Shown: in pieces, positions 63,497 through 64,000 of the stretch
Layout: every line of letters starts with the position of its first letter
Position numbering within the stretch: the first letter of the stretch is position 1
Assembly (NCBI RefSeq): GCF_030733685.1
Contig: NZ_JASHIM010000008.1
Span: 62,001-126,000 of the forward strand
Direction: 5' to 3'
DNA: 64,000 nucleotides
Origin: Roseovarius sp. MMSF_3281
GTDB lineage: Bacteria > Pseudomonadota > Alphaproteobacteria > Rhodobacterales > Rhodobacteraceae
Made by a program: the position numbers and the translations under genes
The notes under the pieces: generated by a model
What the model was told of the DNA's origin: nothing
The model's database searches: none
Seen by the model: the letters and a program-made list of their open reading frames with translations, nothing else

Positions 63497-64000
63497 TTGA
63501 AAAACACCATTGCAGAGGCGCTGGCCCAAAAGGGTTATGACGTCTTGACCCCTGTGCAGCAGGCCGTGACGAAACCGGAACTCGACGGGCGGGACCTTTT
63601 GGTTTCGGCGCAGACCGGATCGGGCAAGACCATTGCCTTTGGTCTGGCGATTGCGCCGACCCTGTTGGACGACGCGGAGCGTTTTGGCACGGCGGGCGCG
63701 CCCCTGGGCCTGGTTATTGCACCGACGCGCGAGTTGGCCATGCAGGTCAAGCGCGAGCTTGGCTGGCTTTATGCCAAGGCGGGGGCGGTTCTGGCCTCCT
63801 GTGTCGGGGGAATGAATATCCGCGACGAGCGCCAGGCGCTGGCGCGCGGGGCGCATATCGTGGTCGCCACGCCGGGGCGGCTGCGGGATCATATCATGCG
63901 CGGGGCCATCGACCTGACCGAGGTGCGGGCGGTGGTTCTGGATGAAGCCGACGAGATGCTGGACCTCGGGTTTCGCGAGGATCTGGAGTTTATCCTCGAA
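63497..64000 (+). CDS. DEAD-box RNA helicase (C-terminal part outside window)
   Basis: The first 168 codons are in the window and the frame is open at the edge. Motifs in order: LTPVQQAV (Q motif glutamine), SAQTGSGKTIAFGL (motif I), APTRELAMQ (Ia), VVATPGRLRDHI (Ib) and VLDEADEMLDLGF (II, D-E-A-D). It unwinds RNA, and resembles RhlE/DeaD-type helicases for ribosome assembly or mRNA decay. The start appears to be TTG at 63497, leaving only about ten residues before the GYDVLTPVQ core, so the aromatic residue normally upstream of the Q motif is missing. The 240-bp spacer from pepP shows no gene. Confidence 0.9.
   Translation, partial: MKNTIAEALAQKGYDVLTPVQQAVTKPELDGRDLLVSAQTGSGKTIAFGLAIAPTLLDDAERFGTAGAPLGLVIAPTRELAMQVKRELGWLYAKAGAVLASCVGGMNIRDERQALARGAHIVVATPGRLRDHIMRGAIDLTEVRAVVLDEADEMLDLGFREDLEFILE

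Noticed and set aside
1..64000. CRISPR arrays, insertion sequences, prophage genes, toxin-antitoxin pairs
   Set aside because: I found no regularly spaced repeats, transposase or integrase motifs, or short paired toxin-antitoxin genes on either strand.

Overview
The window is a 64-kb piece of a high-GC alphaproteobacterial chromosome, most likely from the Rhodobacteraceae (Roseobacter group). This rests on recognised proteins and gene order: surE-pcm-nlpD, radA-cvpA-purF, a murB-ddl-ftsQ-ftsA-ftsZ-lpxC division cluster, mmsA with a LysR gene, GTG and TTG starts, and an SOS box of the alphaproteobacterial GAAC-N7-GAAC type. No rRNA, tRNA, CRISPR array, transposase, phage gene or plasmid gene was found. 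Both ends cut through a gene: an MFS transporter on the left and a DEAD-box helicase on the right.

Layout: 1-6.2 kb holds two divergent groups of cobalamin genes, (MFS)-cobB-cobA leftwards and cbiD-cobK rightwards. The rightward group runs by 4-base stop/start overlaps into a DNA glycosylase and a carboxylesterase. 6.3-16.7 kb carries a beta-hydroxyacid dehydrogenase, a penicillin/AHL acylase-family hydrolase, surE-pcm-nlpD, an SDR, bioY, an SLC13/RCK_C transporter and yebC. 16.9-21.7 kb carries pyruvate carboxylase and lactate dehydrogenase. 21.8-27.7 kb carries an SOS-controlled UvrD/PcrA helicase with an odd AT-rich in-frame segment, clpS, an RsmC-like methyltransferase, an SDR lacking its catalytic lysine, and hemF.

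27.8-30.9 kb is the one accessory-looking stretch: two unrecognised lower-GC genes followed by about 550 bp of intergenic repeats. 30.9-44.2 kb returns to housekeeping: a DUF1284 gene, purF, a YdcZ-like gene, cvpA, radA, membrane proteins, a GCS2-type ligase, mmsA/LysR, a CBS protein, a retropepsin-like protease, marC and an ABC-F ATPase. 44.3-55.7 kb holds ndk, a 44-codon small gene, an XRE-cupin regulator, the division and envelope cluster, bamD and recN. 55.7-64 kb holds an AraC regulator, an EamA exporter, a FAD-linked oxidase, a CLC channel, a DUF427 gene, aminopeptidase P and the start of a DEAD-box helicase.

Most of the window is ordinary core chromosome. The points most worth a second look are: (1) two inverted copies, 14 kb apart, of a three-palindrome element built on CGTACGA; (2) the ~80-residue low-GC insertion inside the SOS helicase; (3) the low-GC orphan gene pair beside a repeat-filled spacer; (4) the small gene after ndk; (5) two proteins whose catalytic residues are missing (the SDR and the NlpD-like M23 protein). 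I see no convincing new multi-gene system.
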